A stretch of 34,732 nucleotides of DNA from Promethearchaeota archaeon (GTDB lineage: Archaea > Asgardarchaeota > Lokiarchaeia > Sigyniarchaeales > SOKP01): the NCBI GenBank assembly GCA_020343655.1, contig CP070805.1:54464-89195 (forward strand). The letters run 5' to 3'. Shown here in pieces: positions 13,147-21,547 of this stretch (position 1 is its first letter; each line of letters starts with the position of its first letter). A program made the position numbers and the translations under genes. The notes below the pieces were generated by a model that was given only the letters and a program-made list of their open reading frames with translations, ran no database searches and was not told the DNA's origin.

Positions 13147-15054
13147 ATGTCATCTTTTGATTTTGCTCTAAAAGATTTTTTTAGGAAAAGACGTTCTAAC
13201 TTTCCTTATTTATTAATTATTATACTAGTCGTTGCCGTCGCCGAGTTTTTAATATATTTTTCATCATCACTAGGTTTAAATATATTTATTCAACCTACTT
13301 TTACAAATAAATATTATTTCTCTGGTGGAATCAATTTAATATATGAACAGTTTAATACACTAATTCAAGTTTTATTTATCATTTTAACAATCGTTATAGT
13401 AATTGCTGTAACTACTACGCTAGTTATTTCTAAAAAAAGGGATATCGCAATTATGAAATCCTTAGGAACACTCCCCCAAAAATTATACAGTTTTTACTTA
13501 TTCGAAGTTTATATATTATTTTTCATTGGATTTTTATTTGGATGGATTTTAGGGTTATTTAGTTTTGTAGTATTTGGTTTAATTATGAATCTCTTCAATT
13601 TTTCTATTACATTCCAAATTGATTTATTTTATACACCGATTATGCTCTTCTCTTGTATTATAGGAATCTTTCTTATTTCTGGTTTTGTACTTAGGAAAAT
13701 TGGAAGACAAAAAATAATCAGTACGTTCTCAAAGGATATACCTTTTAATTATGATGCTTCTAAACAATTAAAATTTATGCCAAAATGGTTAACTTCAATT
13801 GGATTCAATACAAAAATAGCTGTTGTTAATACAATAAGGAAAAAAAACGAATTTAAGCGGTATTTAATCTTATTTTCTCTAGTGGGTATAATGATTTTCA
13901 CATTAGGTTTGGGGACAATAGTTTTAAGAACATCTTCTCAAGAATGGATCCAAAAATCCCAAAGTGAAAATATTGTAATTTTGGGACATAAAGATGTTAT
14001 ATATAATTATTCTTTAATGTATAAGATGTTTTCTGATCCTTCTCTTCTTATTGATGAAACTAATGTAAATTTTACAGAACCCTCCTATTTATTTAATTTG
14101 AGTGATATAAGCACACTATATACTAATGAGAAAATCGAGAAAATAGATGAACGTTTAATAAATTTTTATGGAGTTAAGGAACTTGATGGTATACATATAT
14201 TAGAAGATGGCCGTTATCTTCCCATAGGTCAAGATCGAGAAGGTATTATTCCTATAGTTGGTGTTAATCCTGAAAATATAATTCAAAATTTTGAGATTGA
14301 AGGTAAATTTTTCAGTGAAGAAGATGATGAGAATATTACTATTGGAGATGGATTAGCACATAATTTTTTTGATTATGCTTTGGACCAGAGTTTGGAATTC
14401 ACTGGAACTGGTAGGACATTTGAAATATCTGGTATTATTATTGACAGTTTCTTTAGTGGTTATGCGGGTTATATGACTATTAATGAATCAAGGAATATTT
14501 TAGGTTTCTCTGATGATATAGTTAATATAATAATGTTGAAAATAAAATTGGGTGCTTATGAAGGAATTAAAGAAGATTTAAATAATATAACTAATACAAT
14601 TGGAGAAAATTTTACTTACTTAAAATTGGATGATATTTTTCATGATAATTTAAATTTTTTAAGTAATTTATCGATATATCCGCTATTCTTAATAATTTTT
14701 GTATCAATGCTAGCTATAATATCCTTGTACAACTATCAGAAGGCAGGAATAATGGAGAAAGCAAAAGATTTTTTAATTATGAGAGCTATTGGCTCAAAAA
14801 CTAGGTCCCTGAAGAAAATCCTTTTTTTAGAATCACTTTTTGTTTTAATTCCATCTCTTCTTCTAAGTTTAGGAATAGGTATGATTATAAATTCTTTATT
14901 TTTATTTGGAAGAGTTTACTTGCCTCCTTTATATATACCGTTTATTGTTTTCTTGATTTTATTTATAATATTTATGATTTCTAATTTTTTAAGCCTTTTT
15001 CCTATTATCAAAAAAATTAATCACTTCTCTATTAAAGATTTTAGCATGTATTAA
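13147..15054 (+). CDS. ABC transporter permease with two FtsX-type units
   Basis: This 635-residue integral membrane protein partners the ATPase just upstream. Two FtsX-like repeats are visible. The first has a membrane segment at about 20-43 followed by a three-helix group at about 73-180. The second has a segment at about 238-260, a large extracellular domain (about 262-505, with several Asn-x-Ser/Thr sequons) and a final three-helix group (about 508-630). The cytoplasmic loops KKRDIAIMKSLGT and EKAKDFLIMRAIGSK are the conserved coupling helices that contact the ATPase. This matches MacB/LolCE-type machines, which push lipids, lipoproteins or peptides rather than pump ions. No periplasmic or outer-membrane partner is expected in an archaeon and none is seen. 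The cargo is unknown. Confidence 0.9.
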   Translation: MSSFDFALKDFFRKRRSNFPYLLIIILVVAVAEFLIYFSSSLGLNIFIQPTFTNKYYFSGGINLIYEQFNTLIQVLFIILTIVIVIAVTTTLVISKKRDIAIMKSLGTLPQKLYSFYLFEVYILFFIGFLFGWILGLFSFVVFGLIMNLFNFSITFQIDLFYTPIMLFSCIIGIFLISGFVLRKIGRQKIISTFSKDIPFNYDASKQLKFMPKWLTSIGFNTKIAVVNTIRKKNEFKRYLILFSLVGIMIFTLGLGTIVLRTSSQEWIQKSQSENIVILGHKDVIYNYSLMYKMFSDPSLLIDETNVNFTEPSYLFNLSDISTLYTNEKIEKIDERLINFYGVKELDGIHILEDGRYLPIGQDREGIIPIVGVNPENIIQNFEIEGKFFSEEDDENITIGDGLAHNFFDYALDQSLEFTGTGRTFEISGIIIDSFFSGYAGYMTINESRNILGFSDDIVNIIMLKIKLGAYEGIKEDLNNITNTIGENFTYLKLDDIFHDNLNFLSNLSIYPLFLIIFVSMLAIISLYNYQKAGIMEKAKDFLIMRAIGSKTRSLKKILFLESLFVLIPSLLLSLGIGMIINSLFLFGRVYLPPLYIPFIVFLILFIIFMISNFLSLFPIIKKINHFSIKDFSMY

Positions 15055-15169
15055 TAATTATTATTATTTTATTGAAATGTGAATAGATGGATAAGAAATT
15101 AATATGATAAATTTTAATTTAAAAATTGCATTAATAAATTAAATTCTAATAAAAAGAAGATTCTTCTTA

Positions 15170-16249
15170 ATGTCTGAAGATGCGTTAAAGGCCCAAATTG
15201 ATAAATTAAAATTAGAACTTGAGAAAAAAGATAGAGAAATCAATAAGTTAAAGGAAGAACTTGAGAAAAGATATAAAGAGAATGATACTAATCTTGATAG
15301 AATTGAAGAACTTGAAGAAACTATTATGAGATTAGAAGATCTTATTCCCGAAGAAGACGGTAAGAAGAAAAACAAAAAGAAACAAGTCATCGATTCAAAA
15401 TTGGCTATTGAGCTCGATGAAAAAGATAAACAAATTAGAGAATTAAAGAATAACATGGGTTTTTTAAGAAAAGAGAAAGTACATCTTCAACAAGAACTTG
15501 ATAGGATAAAATCTGAGAATAAGAACTCATCTGTTATTAGAGTTGAAGACTTAAGACGTACGCCACCTCTCAATGTCTTGGTTAAAGAATTACAAGACAA
15601 AATAAATAAACAACAATCAATAATTAAAAGATATACATCTCAGAAAGTCAGCAATGAAGATTTCAGCGAAAAACTAAAAGAAAAAGAAGAAGAAATTGAA
15701 TCATATAAATTAGAGAATTTAGAACTAAATCAAAAATTAAAAGAGCTTAGTATTGCATCAGAAGATACGAGCAGTGATTCTATAACTAAAGCATTAATAG
15801 AAGATCTTCAAAATAAATTGAATAGAGCTAAAATACAGATTAGTTCGCTTCAAAAACAGCTTAAAAAATATCAGGTAGGAAAAACACCAGAATCAGGTAA
15901 AGCTCAAAAAGAGTTAGAAGGTGAATTTAAAATGCAAAGAGAGATGGCAATCTCTTTACAGAAACAATTGGAAACAAAGGAAGGGGAAATTGAAACAATA
16001 AAAAATGAAGCTGTTCAAATAAAAAGAAGATACAGACAATTAGAAAATCAATTAAGATTAAAAGATCAAAAACTTAACGATATACAACGCCAATTAGATA
16101 GTTTTAATATTCAAACGCAGGTTCAACCTAAGAGAGAAGATCCTCACGTTGCTCTGAGAATAAGAGAGTTAAAAAAAATTGTTGATGAGTTAGAAAAACA
16201 GAATATTGAACAAAGATTAGAGATTTCTCAGTTACGAAAAAAGATCTAA
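15170..16249 (+). CDS. Long coiled-coil protein of unknown function
   Basis: This 359-residue protein is almost entirely coiled coil: Glu/Lys/Leu/Ile heptads run from about 5 to 60, 75 to 120, 135 to 230 and 245 to 358. They are broken by a short Lys-rich linker (GKKKNKKKQ, about 63-71), a proline hinge (RRTPPLNVLV, about 126-135) and a second break near 325 (VQPKREDPHVAL). There is no globular domain, membrane segment or signal peptide. SMC-like head motifs are missing, so it is not a condensin fragment. The gene ends 7 nt before tRNase Z and is probably cotranscribed with it. The reason for that link is not clear. A scaffold or cytoskeletal role is possible, but I do not assign one. Confidence 0.8.
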   Translation: MSEDALKAQIDKLKLELEKKDREINKLKEELEKRYKENDTNLDRIEELEETIMRLEDLIPEEDGKKKNKKKQVIDSKLAIELDEKDKQIRELKNNMGFLRKEKVHLQQELDRIKSENKNSSVIRVEDLRRTPPLNVLVKELQDKINKQQSIIKRYTSQKVSNEDFSEKLKEKEEEIESYKLENLELNQKLKELSIASEDTSSDSITKALIEDLQNKLNRAKIQISSLQKQLKKYQVGKTPESGKAQKELEGEFKMQREMAISLQKQLETKEGEIETIKNEAVQIKRRYRQLENQLRLKDQKLNDIQRQLDSFNIQTQVQPKREDPHVALRIRELKKIVDELEKQNIEQRLEISQLRKKI

Positions 16250-16256
16250 TTCTATT

Positions 16257-17237
16257 ATGGAACTTATTATTTTAGGAAGCGCAGCAGCAACTCCTAACAA
16301 AAATCGGAATCTTTCATCTATAGCAGTAAAATACAGAAATCAAATTCTTTTGTTTGATTGTGGAGAAGATTTTCAGCGTAGGTTTGCAGAAGCTGGGTTA
16401 AAGTTTAATAAACCAATGAAGATATTTATCACACATTTTCATGGAGATCATATTATTGGACTCCCTGGATTTTTATTTCGTTTAAGTTTAAATGATAGAA
16501 CTGCTCCAATGTTGATCTTTGGTCCTCGAAATCTTTTTCTTTATTTATTTCTCCATAAAAAAATTCTTGGGTTAAAAGCTAAATATCCAATTAAGATTAT
16601 TGAAATAGATCATCAAACCCTAGAATTAATTGAGTTTGAGGGATTAGATTCTGATGAACCAACAAGAACAATCAAGATGAATGATAATATTATATTTGAT
16701 TCTAAACATTTTTCAATAAAATATGCTTTAGTAGAACATTCAGTAATCACTTTCGCATATGCTTTTATTGAAAAACCTCGATATGGAAAATTTAATCCCG
16801 AACGCGCAAGAGAATTAGGGATTCCTGAAAGCAATCTCTGGAAGAAGTTGCATGAAGGACAAATTATTAAATTTAATGGTAAAGATATCGATCCTGTTAA
16901 GGAAGGCATTGTTGGTCCTAAAAAGCCTGGAAGAAAAATAACTTACTCGGGAGATTTAAAACCTAGCGATTCAATCATTAATTTAGGAAAAGATTCGGAT
17001 ATTTTAATACATGAGGCAACGTTCGCAAAAGCATTGGCAGAAACGGCTAAAGAAAAAAAGCACTCTACCTCTATTGATGCTGCGATTGATGCAAAAAAAA
17101 TGAATGCAAAACAATTAATTCTTACTCATATATCCTCACGATACCAAGAAGATGCCTTAAAATTACTAGAAGAAGCTAAAGAGATTTTTCCAAATACCAT
17201 ATTAGCAGAAGATTTGCTAAAAGTTGAATTAAAATAA
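16257..17237 (+). CDS. rnz: Ribonuclease Z (tRNA 3'-endonuclease)
   Basis: This is a short-form tRNase Z of 326 residues, close to the family length of 300-330. It removes the 3' trailer of pre-tRNA before CCA addition. The N-terminal SAAATPNKNRNLSS is the family start. The zinc motif is His60-x-His62-x-Asp64-His65, followed by the HSV segment, the GD of YSGDLKPSD, the HEATF motif (AxDxE-type His-Glu) and a final TH of LTHISSRY. The substrate-binding exosite arm lies at about 155-215 and includes KPGRK. The ATG follows the coiled-coil stop by 7 nt. It converges with the sulfur-carrier gene at 17289-17534. It would process tRNAs that TrmY (33139-33735) later modifies. Confidence 0.95.
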   Translation: MELIILGSAAATPNKNRNLSSIAVKYRNQILLFDCGEDFQRRFAEAGLKFNKPMKIFITHFHGDHIIGLPGFLFRLSLNDRTAPMLIFGPRNLFLYLFLHKKILGLKAKYPIKIIEIDHQTLELIEFEGLDSDEPTRTIKMNDNIIFDSKHFSIKYALVEHSVITFAYAFIEKPRYGKFNPERARELGIPESNLWKKLHEGQIIKFNGKDIDPVKEGIVGPKKPGRKITYSGDLKPSDSIINLGKDSDILIHEATFAKALAETAKEKKHSTSIDAAIDAKKMNAKQLILTHISSRYQEDALKLLEEAKEIFPNTILAEDLLKVELK

Positions 17238-17288
17238 CTTAGCTTAATAAATTAATAAACAATTAGAATAAAAAAAATTGATTTGAGG

Positions 17289-17534
17289 TTATCCTCCAGC
17301 GATTTCCCCGCTCCAATTTAATTAAGAGAAGCTATGGGGAAGGATAACCACTTCTGATTGCTCATTGATGACTGTTTCAGGGGTGGCCTTCTTACCATCA
17401 ACTAAAATTCCAAAATATTTATCTTCTAAGTTTAGTTCTTTTAACAAATCAGCAACCGTCATTGTTTTATCTGGTGTGAATGTTTCATACAAACCGGTAT
17501 CTAATAATTCTGAGATTTGCTTTATAACAATCAC
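17289..17534 (-). CDS. MoaD/ThiS/SAMP-type beta-grasp sulfur carrier, apparently spliced (exons 17534-17334 and 17303-17289)
   Basis: The uninterrupted frame from the GTG at 17534 gives 70 residues with the ubiquitin-like beta-grasp pattern (TMTVADLLKELNL, FGILVDGKKA, EVVILPH). It then ends as Ser-Phe-Ser-stop at 17322, without the C-terminal Gly-Gly that is thiocarboxylated or conjugated in this family. Removing the 30 nt at 17333-17304 keeps the frame and yields ...EVVILPH-IAGG-stop, a textbook ThiS/MoaD/SAMP tail, for a 71-residue product. The removed segment folds like an archaeal bulge-helix-bulge intron (see that entry). The role would be sulfur delivery to molybdopterin, thiamine or tRNA, or protein tagging. 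MobB at 29196 makes a molybdenum cofactor link possible. It converges on tRNase Z. The family is clear; splicing is inferred. Confidence 0.8.
17304..17333 (-). other. Candidate 30-nt archaeal (BHB-like) intron in the sulfur-carrier gene
   Basis: On the minus strand the 5' exon end CCCC (17339-17336) pairs with GGGG at the intron end (17309-17306), giving a 4-bp central helix. A 3-nt bulge ATA (17335-17333) is cut as AT^A, and an AAA bulge (17305-17303) is cut as AA^A: the standard second/third-nucleotide positions. An inner helix GCTTC/GGAGC (17332-17328 with 17314-17310, one G-U) follows the 5' bulge, with a 13-nt loop. An outer helix GGTTATCC/GGATAACC (17349-17342 with 17294-17287) closes the exon side, with a relaxed internal loop (TT opposite 8 nt). 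These cuts remove exactly 30 nt containing a TAA and restore Gly-Gly. The outer part is not canonical, so this is a relaxed motif. Confidence 0.6.
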
Positions 17535-17732
17535 CTATATTTTGTAATTATTTATTATATGGTCTTAATACTATTTAATATTATTTCTTTCGTTTTATTC
17601 GTTTCAGAAAGCTGTGTTTTATTGATTTTTAAGGTTTTTTTCTATCTTCCCCTATTATTCCACACATAATTTCATATTTGATGGATTAGACGAGTATATT
17701 TTAAGTTTTAATTAAAATCCAACTTTTTTTAT

Positions 17733-17755
17733 TTTTATATTAATTTCTATAAATA
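17733..17755 (+). promoter_or_regulatory. Candidate TATA region of the TPR gene
   Basis: Two TATA-like elements, TTTTTATATTAA (from 17733) and TATAAATA (17748-17755), lie 30-50 nt before the proposed ATT start at 17785. The first would allow a leader that includes the GAGGAG element; the second would place transcription start near or inside it. Which one is used cannot be told. Confidence 0.3.
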
Positions 17756-17770
17756 GCTTTGACTTTTTTT

Positions 17771-17776
17771 GAGGAG
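17771..17776 (+). promoter_or_regulatory. Shine-Dalgarno that points to an ATT start
   Basis: GAGGAG lies 8 nt before ATT at 17785, the same spacing as the AAGGAGG-to-TTG distance in tusA and the GGAG-to-ATG distance in the CdhE gene. No ATG, GTG or TTG occurs in frame between the upstream stop (17770) and 17902, so this element supports initiation at ATT. Confidence 0.6.
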
Positions 17777-17784
17777 AATCAAAA

Positions 17785-19437
17785 ATTATTGAAGAAGAAG
17801 AATTCATCGAATACACAGAGTTTCTAGATAAAATTCGAAGTTATGAATCCAAAATTAAACAGGTAAAAGATCCTATCGAGAGAACAAAAACGATAAAAGA
17901 GATGGTTTCAGCTTCAATTAATTTTTCTAATGAAATTGCCCAATCTGGGGAATATTTTGAAGCTGGAGAGTTATTATTTTCTGTTGCAGAAATAGTAGAA
18001 AATCTTGATTTTTCGGAAGCACTTGAATTGTATAAACAAATTATTGAACTTTATAAAAAACTTATTGTTGACTATAAACTTCAAGCGAAATTACATGAGA
18101 TTGCTGAATTATATTTGAGAATTGCGGATATTTATCGCGAGAAAATTGGGAATATACAATCTGAAAAAAAGAATATCTTAAATAGTATAAAATTCTTAAA
18201 ACAAGAAAGTCAACTTTTGAAAGAATTTAATGAAAACAGAAAATTGGCTCAAAATTTTCAAAATATTGCAGAATTATTTTTTAAATCTTCTGATTTCAAT
18301 AAAGCTATAAAGTATTATGAAAAAGTAATCGAAATTTCGAGATCTCATAATTATTATGATATGTTATCATTTTCCTATCAGCAAATTGGATCTTGTTACG
18401 AAGAAATCGATGATTATAACAAATCACAAGATGTAATTTTAGAAGGAGTAGAAGTATTCTCTAATTTGGTGAATAAATTTGAAGATAAAAACGATAATTT
18501 AACTCTAGCTCAGCTCTATCAGATATTGAAAAACCTCTATAAAATTTTAGATAAGGAGGATCAATATACAAATTTCTCCAAAAAAGAAGCTGGAGCCTAT
18601 ATAGATCTAGCAGAAACAATAGAGAAGAAAAAAGAAAACTATCATAAAATAGCAAGATATTATCGTGGTGCAGCATTATGTTATCAAGAAATAAAGAATA
18701 ATTTAATTGAATGTGCCTCTTGTTTTATTTTAGGAGGTAACTTTTCAGAGAAAACAGAGGATTTTAATCAAGCTGCGATAAACTTTTTTGATGGAGCAAA
18801 TGTTTTTAAAGAATTAGATAATCTCGAAATGTCGTATAAACATTTCATAAAAGCTGGAGATAACTTTTGGAAGATTGGAAGCATCAACGAATCTACAGAG
18901 AGCTATTTAAATGCTTATGATATTGCTTTAGAAGGTAATTTGGAATTCAATAGATTTGGCATTTTCAATCAAATTGTTAGGGGATTAAATAAGATTGCTG
19001 AAGAAGGTTTAAAAAACAAACAATTCTTTACAGCAGCAACTCTTATTTTAGAAAGTATAAAATTTTATGAGCAACTTGATACCGCAAAAGATTTTCTTTT
19101 ACGAGAGATGGTAAACAATTTATATCGATATTATTATAGAGCAGCTAACCTTAAAAAAATAGGATATTCTCATATTGTTCAGAGTTATGTATTAGCATCA
19201 ATCTCATGTATTTTAAATGGTAAATTAGAAAAAGCTTGGAAAGTAATCTCTGAAATAGATTCTGAAGGTATCACAGTAAAAAAATACAAAGAAATAATAA
19301 AAATTATGATTGAAAGAATTTCCGGTGGAGATGAAGTTGAATTAGAGATTTTTCCTTATTATTTAAGAAGATTAATCGAAAGCTCTGAAGAAATAATGTA
19401 TCTTTTAAAATTATTTAAAGGATTTAGAATAAGATAA
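17785..19437 (+). CDS. TPR-repeat protein, probable ATT start
   Basis: This is a soluble all-helical protein of about 550 residues made of tetratricopeptide-like repeats. Paired helices with the A-x-x-Y/F and A-x-x-Y-x-x-A-x-x-x-F spacing are visible, for example FNKAIKYYEKVIEIS, YRGAALCYQEI, and SYKHFIKAGDNFWKIGSINESTESYLNAYDIA. The first ATG is at 17902, but the frame is open to 17773 and reads IIEEEEFIEYTEFLDKIRSYE, a sequence that continues the helical pattern. With GAGGAG 8 nt upstream, ATT at 17785 (M-I-E-E-E-E) is the best start. A TPR protein of this kind serves as a protein-interaction scaffold. No enzymatic domain is seen. It stands alone between the convergent sulfur-carrier gene and the peptidase gene 169 nt downstream. 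Confidence 0.85.
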   Translation: MIEEEEFIEYTEFLDKIRSYESKIKQVKDPIERTKTIKEMVSASINFSNEIAQSGEYFEAGELLFSVAEIVENLDFSEALELYKQIIELYKKLIVDYKLQAKLHEIAELYLRIADIYREKIGNIQSEKKNILNSIKFLKQESQLLKEFNENRKLAQNFQNIAELFFKSSDFNKAIKYYEKVIEISRSHNYYDMLSFSYQQIGSCYEEIDDYNKSQDVILEGVEVFSNLVNKFEDKNDNLTLAQLYQILKNLYKILDKEDQYTNFSKKEAGAYIDLAETIEKKKENYHKIARYYRGAALCYQEIKNNLIECASCFILGGNFSEKTEDFNQAAINFFDGANVFKELDNLEMSYKHFIKAGDNFWKIGSINESTESYLNAYDIALEGNLEFNRFGIFNQIVRGLNKIAEEGLKNKQFFTAATLILESIKFYEQLDTAKDFLLREMVNNLYRYYYRAANLKKIGYSHIVQSYVLASISCILNGKLEKAWKVISEIDSEGITVKKYKEIIKIMIERISGGDEVELEIFPYYLRRLIESSEEIMYLLKLFKGFRIR

Positions 19438-19479
19438 ATAGACACTTTTGTATATACACTTTGGGTCAATTTAAAAAGC

Positions 19480-19492
19480 TTAAATATATAAA
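19480..19492 (+). promoter_or_regulatory. Candidate archaeal TATA box of the C25-like peptidase
   Basis: TTAAATATATAAA, preceded by the purine-rich AAAAAGC that could act as a BRE, lies about 115-125 nt before the ATG at 19606. Expected transcription start near 19510 would leave a leader of about 95 nt. Confidence 0.35.
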
Positions 19493-19605
19493 ACTAATCC
19501 TTTATGTTATTATAAAAAATATTCTAACAAATTGCTATTTAGAATAATTTTCAATTAATATTATAAGCATTTATAATAATTTAGAGTTTCAAAAAGGAAC
19601 GGAAT

Positions 19606-20739
19606 ATGAAAAAAATCGCTAAATACCTTATTGTTGTAATACTAGCTGGAGCATTTATAGGGATAACTATTCCATTTACATTGATCATTTTTAGTAGAAC
19701 GCCAGCTTCTACTCAATCAACCCACGTCCATATTTATGTTAATTCAACTATCTTTAGTAGTTTATCTTCTGAAATAGAACAATACAAACAAGATGTTATA
19801 GCTCAAGCATACACCGTAGATGTAATTAATTGGTCTCTTAATAACGTAACTGCGTTAAGAAATGATCTAATAAATGCTAGTACTCAGCCTTTAGGTTTAG
19901 CTGGAGCTGTACTAATTGGAGACCTTCCCTCAGCTATGATGCAGTATTTATACTACTTTTGGAGGACTTATCCAATTGATCTATATTTAACTGATTTAGA
20001 TGGTGAATGGGTTGATAACGATCCTACTGATGGACTCCTTGATGCTCATAATAATGGAACAGGTGATATTTTCCCTGAAATTTGGATAGGGAGAATATGT
20101 CCCGAATCTTTGAATAATACAAACCATCTTACAGCTTATCAAAATTATTTTGCTCGAAATCATGCATATCGAACAGGTCAGCTTTCTCGCCCTCATTCTC
20201 AATTAGTGTATATTGATGACGATTGGTCTCAATGGTACAGTGAATGGCTTGGTGATATGACAGCGTATAACAACATCACCGCTGTTTATAATAATGCTAC
20301 TACAACCGCTTCAGATTACATGAATGAATTAACCCACTATTATGAATTTATTCATGTGTTTGTACACTCTGAGGCTTATGAGCACCTATTCGGTCTAGGT
20401 GGATATGGCGCAGAAGGAAAAGTTAATTATACTGATATTTTAAATATTGACACTAAAGCTCTTTTTTACAATCTATTTGCATGTTCAGCAGCTAATTTTG
20501 AATACAGAAATAACCTAGGAACCCAATATCTCTTTTCTAATAACACTTTAACAGTGGTTGGCTCATCAAAGATTGGTGGCATGACAATGAATAGCTATTT
20601 TTACACACCATTAAATCAAGGAAAAATTTTTGGTGAAGCTATGAGATTGTGGTATTGGAATCCATTACACGGTCCAAGCGATCCTGACTCAATGGGAATG
20701 ACTATTTTAGGAGATCCATTGCTAACAATCCTTATGTAA
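19606..20739 (+). CDS. Membrane-anchored or secreted gingipain-like (C25) cysteine peptidase
   Basis: This 377-residue protein begins with a short basic stretch and a hydrophobic segment (about 8-30) that acts as a signal peptide or N-terminal anchor, so the rest faces outward. The body resembles the caspase-fold catalytic domain of peptidase family C25. AGAVLIGDLP and FPEIWIGRI are characteristic strands. A His near residue 249 (HVFVHSEAYEH) and a Cys near residue 292 (LFYNLFACSAANF) are in the places of the catalytic dyad. A final GMTILGDPLLTIL strand is also typical. Many Asn-x-Ser/Thr sequons fit an exported, glycosylated archaeal surface protein. A C-terminal sorting domain, as found in bacterial gingipains, is absent. 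It could degrade extracellular peptides or process surface proteins. Confidence 0.82.
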   Translation: MKKIAKYLIVVILAGAFIGITIPFTLIIFSRTPASTQSTHVHIYVNSTIFSSLSSEIEQYKQDVIAQAYTVDVINWSLNNVTALRNDLINASTQPLGLAGAVLIGDLPSAMMQYLYYFWRTYPIDLYLTDLDGEWVDNDPTDGLLDAHNNGTGDIFPEIWIGRICPESLNNTNHLTAYQNYFARNHAYRTGQLSRPHSQLVYIDDDWSQWYSEWLGDMTAYNNITAVYNNATTTASDYMNELTHYYEFIHVFVHSEAYEHLFGLGGYGAEGKVNYTDILNIDTKALFYNLFACSAANFEYRNNLGTQYLFSNNTLTVVGSSKIGGMTMNSYFYTPLNQGKIFGEAMRLWYWNPLHGPSDPDSMGMTILGDPLLTILM

Positions 20740-20824
20740 TGTTTTAAATACTAATCCTCTTTTTTTTAATATACTTTTTATCTAAAATTTAAAATAAAAT
20801 AATTTATTCTTAATACAATAAATT

Positions 20825-21487
20825 ATGAAGGAAACAGAGAAAATAGTTTTAAGCTTTGATTTAGATAATACTTTAATCAATAACAGGAAAGGGATTGTAA
20901 ATTCATTCAATTATGCTTTAAAAAAATTCAATCTTCCAGAAATGGATAAATTCAAGATTGAAAAATTGATTGGAACTCCATTGGATGACATGTTTGCCCA
21001 GTTAACTTCCTTAAACCCTTCGGTATTATCTTCAGCTTTTCGAGATTATTACAGCATTGAAGGGATCTATCAATCTAAACTTTTACCAGGAGTTAGAAAA
21101 AAATTAAAAGAATTAAAAAAACTAAATTTTTCTTTAGGAGTCATTACCTCAAAAAAACAAGAAATGGCTGTTAAAATTCTTGAATACTTGAAAATTAGTG
21201 ACTATTTTGACTATATATTAGGTGAAACTGAAGACAGAAAAGTTTTAGGTAAATTAGATCCGAAATTAAAAGATATATTCAAAAATAAATATCCTAATTT
21301 CAAAATCATTGTGATTGGAGATCATCCTAAAGACGTCATGCTTTCTAATAATTTGAACTGTCCTTTTATAGGCGTTTTAACTGGAAATCATTCTGCAAAT
21401 GAATTAATGAAAATTAAAAGCAATGATGTTTTAATCATAAATTCTTTGAAAGAATTAACTGTAGATAAAATAAGTTTATTAATTTAG
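20825..21487 (+). CDS. HAD-superfamily phosphatase (phosphoglycolate phosphatase-like)
   Basis: This is a 220-residue HAD hydrolase with an alpha-helical C1 cap. Motif I is SFDLDNTLI (Asp12 nucleophile, Asp14). The cap follows at about 20-85. Motif II is GVITSKK, motif III is a Lys near 155 in GKLDPK, and motif IV is VIGDHPKDV. The order and size match phosphoglycolate phosphatase, PpaX and related small-molecule phosphatases. It lies 85 nt after the C25-like peptidase with its own start and no partner on the far side, so the substrate is open. It is not closely related in sequence to the GmhB-type phosphatase at 2979-3527, which has no cap and carries a zinc loop. Confidence 0.87.
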   Translation: MKETEKIVLSFDLDNTLINNRKGIVNSFNYALKKFNLPEMDKFKIEKLIGTPLDDMFAQLTSLNPSVLSSAFRDYYSIEGIYQSKLLPGVRKKLKELKKLNFSLGVITSKKQEMAVKILEYLKISDYFDYILGETEDRKVLGKLDPKLKDIFKNKYPNFKIIVIGDHPKDVMLSNNLNCPFIGVLTGNHSANELMKIKSNDVLIINSLKELTVDKISLLI

Positions 21488-21547
21488 GACCTCAAAAAAT
21501 ACTTAAAATATTAATTTTAAAAAGAGAAAAATTAGAAAAAAATGATT

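Noticed and set aside
15139..15456. Antisense Ser/Phe-rich frame over the coiled-coil gene
   Set aside because: It is the reverse-strand shadow of Lys/Glu-rich heptads and has no start signal.
17287..17350. Plain transcription terminator between tRNase Z and the sulfur-carrier gene
   Set aside because: The hairpin could still act so, but this does not explain why exactly 30 nt at canonical cut sites restores IAGG-stop; it is kept as the main alternative, not the call.
17902..17904. ATG at 17902 as the start of the TPR protein
   Set aside because: It would discard 39 codons of in-frame sequence that continues the protein pattern and ignores the GAGGAG element placed for ATT at 17785.
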